From assembly GCA_964585225.1 (NCBI GenBank), contig CAZPCZ010000072.1:1-6659 (forward strand): a stretch of 6,659 nt of DNA, in the 5' to 3' direction. Below, piece after piece: positions 4,492 to 6,659 of this stretch. Position numbers and translations under genes: made by a program. Under the pieces are notes generated by a model. The model saw only the letters and a program-made list of their open reading frames with translations. It was not told the DNA's origin and did not search any database. The stretch's first letter is position 1, and each line of letters begins with the position of its first letter. Source of the DNA: CAZPCZ01 sp964585225. GTDB taxonomy: Bacteria; Patescibacteriota; Patescibacteriia; JACPHY01.

Positions 4492-6659
4492 ATGTGGCTT
4501 CAGAAGATTGACCTCGTCGGCTTCAAGTCCTTCGCGAATAAGACCAGCCTCGAGTTCCTCCCCCCGACTTCCACGTCGCGGGGGATCACCGCGATCGTCG
4601 GACCGAACGGCTCTGGGAAGTCCTGCGTCGTGGATGCGATCCGGTGGGTGCTTGGCGAGCAATCCATGAAGCTGCTCCGCGGAAAGAAATCCGAGGACGT
4701 CATCTTTGCCGGCACCCCGAAGCGGCCGCGCCTCGGCGTCGCAGAGGTCACGCTCCACCTGAACAACGAGGACGGCGGCGCACCCATCGACTACTCGGAG
4801 ATCGCGATTGGCCGGCGCGTGTACCGTTCCGGTGAAAGCGAGTACCTCCTGAACGGCACGCAGGTCCGTCGCGAGGACATCCTCATCCTCCTCGCGAAAT
4901 CACGCGTCGGCCAGCGGACGTACTCGATCATCGGCCAGGGCATGGTGGACCAGTTCCTCCTCGCTTCCCCGACTGAGCGCAAGACATTCCTCGATGAGGC
5001 GGCGGGCATTCGGCCAGCAGAGATCAAGCGGGATCAGGCGGTCGGAAAGCTCGAGCGCGCGTCGGAGAACCTCCGGCAGGGTGAGACATTGCTCGCGGAG
5101 ATCGCGCCACGCCTCCGTTCGCTCACGCGGCAGGTGAAGCGCCTCGAGCGGCGTGATGAGGTCGAGCGGGAACTCCGTGACCTCCTCCACGCCTGGTATG
5201 GGAGCCGGTGGCAGGAGCTCGCAGAGCAGATCGAGCAGTCCCGCACGAAGTGGCAGGTCGACGAAACGGAACGGCAACACCTCCAGGCTGCGGTCGACGA
5301 CATCCAGTCAAAGCTCACGGCGCTCGAGCGCGAAGAACAGAGCAAGGATACGTTCCTCCCGCTCCAGCGGGAGTACGAGACGCTCGTTGATCGGCGACAG
5401 GAGCTCCGCGAACGCATCCTCGGGCTCCGACATGCGGCAGCGGCCGCCACGACCAGCCGGACACCCACTCCCGCGACCGCACTCGCGGAGGAGATGGACG
5501 GCATCCTCGCGATACTCGATGAACTCCTCGGGGATCTCCGCATGGTCGGAAAGCTCGACGATGCCCAGCCGCTCGTCGGGCGGCTCGCGGAGCTCCAGCG
5601 GCGACTTATGGAGCTCCGCAAACGGTGCGCACCGGAAGCTACGTCCGAGCAACCGCCAGCGCTCCGAGAGAGCGAATCTGCACTCAAGGCGATTGAGGGC
5701 AAGCTCGCGGACGTGCAGTCCCGTATGGCGACGCTCCACGAGGAGGAACGGCGGAAGAAGGGCGCGTTCTTCGAACTCCAACGGAACTACCGCACGCAGC
5801 AGCTCGCCTTGAACGACGTCGCCGCGAAGGCAAACGACCTCCGCATCGAACTCGCGCGGCTCGAGCAAAAACGCGAGGATCTTCGGCACGACATCGCCCG
5901 AGATCTCCCGGATGTCAATCCCGACACGCTCACGGCGTCAGCAACATCGCTCCCAACCGACACGGAAGGGCGCATCGCTCACCTCCAGCGGGACCTCGCC
6001 GCGATTGGGACACTCGATGAGCAGACCGTCCAAGAGTACCGCGAGACGAAGGAACGCGCGGAGTTTCTCACGGCGCAGACCGAGGACCTGCGGAAATCCA
6101 TCACCGCGCTCGAACGGATCATTGAGGAGCTTGAAACCGATATTGATCGCGCATTTCATACTGCATTCGTGGCGATCAACGAGCACTTCGAGCGATTCTT
6201 CCGGCAGCTCTTTGGCGGCGGACAGGCGAAGCTCGCGCTCATACGGGAGGAGCCGCCGGAAGAAGGGGTAGAAGGAGTAGAGGGAATAAAAGGAATAAAA
6301 GGGATACCGGATATCCCGCCGACCGATCGCCTCAAGTCTCAGGTCTCACGACTCACGCCTCAGGTCTCGGGGATTGACATCACCGCAACGCCGCCGGGCA
6401 AGCGGATTAAGTCGATCGCAATGCTCTCCGGCGGCGAGCGCGCGCTCGTGGCCATTGCGCTCCTGTGTGCGATCATCTCCTCGTCACGGTCACCCTTCGT
6501 CGTCCTCGACGAAGTTGACGCAGCGCTCGACGAGGCGAACTCTGTTCGATTCGCGGAAATCCTGAAAGACCTCGCCCGCGAGACGCAGTTCGTCGTCGTC
6601 ACGCACAACCGGTACTCGATGGAACGCGCGGCCATGATCTACGGGGTGACCATGGGCGA
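4492..6659 (+). CDS. smc: Hinge-less, short Smc-type chromosome partition ATPase (3' end cut off)
   Basis: The frame is open from ATG 4492 through 722 codons to the window's end. It probably lacks only about a dozen residues, giving a full length near 735. Smc dimers are ABC-type ATPases that organise and segregate the chromosome. The N-head is typical: MWLQKIDLVGFKSFANK, Walker A GPNGSGKS (37-44), SEDVIFAGTPKR (67-78), Q-loop Gln149 and LDEAAGI (167-173). The C-head has FFRQLFGGG, ITATPPGK, signature LSGGERA (645-651), Walker B FVVLDEVD (669-676), D-loop AALDEAN (677-683) and His705. Two coiled-coil arms (about 174-313 and 392-560) join through a helical segment with Pro/Thr-rich flanks (314-391). 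No SMC hinge domain is present, although bacterial Smc usually has one in about 1,150-1,200 residues. Residues 590-627 are a repeat-encoded insertion in the C-head. ATG is the only start giving the canonical N-terminus; no clear ribosome site is seen. ScpA and ScpB are not in the window. Confidence 0.93.
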   Translation, partial: MWLQKIDLVGFKSFANKTSLEFLPPTSTSRGITAIVGPNGSGKSCVVDAIRWVLGEQSMKLLRGKKSEDVIFAGTPKRPRLGVAEVTLHLNNEDGGAPIDYSEIAIGRRVYRSGESEYLLNGTQVRREDILILLAKSRVGQRTYSIIGQGMVDQFLLASPTERKTFLDEAAGIRPAEIKRDQAVGKLERASENLRQGETLLAEIAPRLRSLTRQVKRLERRDEVERELRDLLHAWYGSRWQELAEQIEQSRTKWQVDETERQHLQAAVDDIQSKLTALEREEQSKDTFLPLQREYETLVDRRQELRERILGLRHAAAAATTSRTPTPATALAEEMDGILAILDELLGDLRMVGKLDDAQPLVGRLAELQRRLMELRKRCAPEATSEQPPALRESESALKAIEGKLADVQSRMATLHEEERRKKGAFFELQRNYRTQQLALNDVAAKANDLRIELARLEQKREDLRHDIARDLPDVNPDTLTASATSLPTDTEGRIAHLQRDLAAIGTLDEQTVQEYRETKERAEFLTAQTEDLRKSITALERIIEELETDIDRAFHTAFVAINEHFERFFRQLFGGGQAKLALIREEPPEEGVEGVEGIKGIKGIPDIPPTDRLKSQVSRLTPQVSGIDITATPPGKRIKSIAMLSGGERALVAIALLCAIISSSRSPFVVLDEVDAALDEANSVRFAEILKDLARETQFVVVTHNRYSMERAAMIYGVTMG
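6262..6306 (+). repeat. 9-bp minisatellite within smc
   Basis: Five 9-bp units: gaaggggta, gaaggagta, gagggaata, aaaggaata, aaagggata. They encode EGV-EGV-EGI-KGI-KGI. The stretch has no C at all and uses ATA, GTA and AAA codons, unlike the C-ending codons (CTC, GTC, ATC) of the rest of the gene, which points to local repeat growth rather than ancestral sequence. Confidence 0.9.
6331..6372 (+). repeat. 7-bp tandem array within smc
   Basis: Six in-phase heptamers: ctcaagt, ctcaggt, ctcacga, ctcacgc, ctcaggt, ctcgggg. All begin CTC and five begin CTCA. Forty-two bases make 14 codons (LKSQVSRLTPQVSG), so the frame is kept. The array lies 24 bp after the 9-bp minisatellite, between the conserved FGGGQAKLAL and IDITATPPGK segments of the C-head. 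Confidence 0.88.

Noticed and set aside
4900..5889. Long minus-strand open frames within smc
   Set aside because: They are low-complexity Ser/Arg-rich or Leu/Glu-rich shadow translations of the Smc coiled-coil region; the plus-strand frame carries the conserved motifs.
4492..6659. Smc shortness explained by a frameshift or a RecN/SbcC identity
   Set aside because: One frame runs through without stops and both heads have Smc-specific motifs (GFKSFANK, SEDVIFAGTPKR, FVVLDEVDAALDEAN), unlike RecN or SbcC.

Overview
This 6.66 kb window is GC-rich (roughly 60% by eye), gene-dense bacterial DNA. It probably comes from a metagenomic or single-cell assembly: the first 45 bases are an uncut Illumina Nextera adapter with its index, so the window starts at a contig edge. 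The source is probably a Candidate Phyla Radiation (Patescibacteria) bacterium. This is tentative and rests on a shortened Smc without a hinge, a VanW-domain cell-envelope protein, weak or absent Shine-Dalgarno sequences, and repeated degenerate 7-bp tandem arrays. No marker gene here fixes the taxonomy.

Layout. Positions 46-1938 (+) hold a 5'-truncated VanW/YoaR-like envelope protein. Positions 1939-2492 hold no gene I can support but contain much potential secondary structure: a stem just after the VanW stop, a 203-bp element closed by a 19-bp stem, and a copy of the widespread 'VILSEAKDL' interspersed repeat. Next, on the minus strand, a probable two-gene unit reads DHH-family phosphoesterase (3206-4219) then clpP (2545-3156), ending in a good intrinsic terminator (2493-2531). 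A structured divergent region (4220-4491) separates it from smc, which starts at 4492 (+) and stays open to the window's end at 6659, about a dozen codons short of its expected C-terminus.

The conserved genes are housekeeping: proteolysis (ClpP), probable turnover of short RNA or cyclic dinucleotides (DHH/DHHA1), and chromosome organisation (Smc). Two things stand out. First, Smc has normal N- and C-terminal ATPase head halves but no hinge: two short coiled-coil arms meet at a small helical segment with Pro/Thr-rich flanks, giving about 735 residues where roughly 1,150-1,200 is usual. Second, short tandem arrays with a strict 7-bp period but changing words occur at five places: across the clpP start codon, inside the DHH gene, twice in opposite orientation in the smc leader, and inside the Smc C-terminal head, where a 9-bp array lies beside it. 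The two coding arrays can each be read as six units (42 nt), which keeps frame. These arrays are the best candidate here for an undescribed genomic feature.
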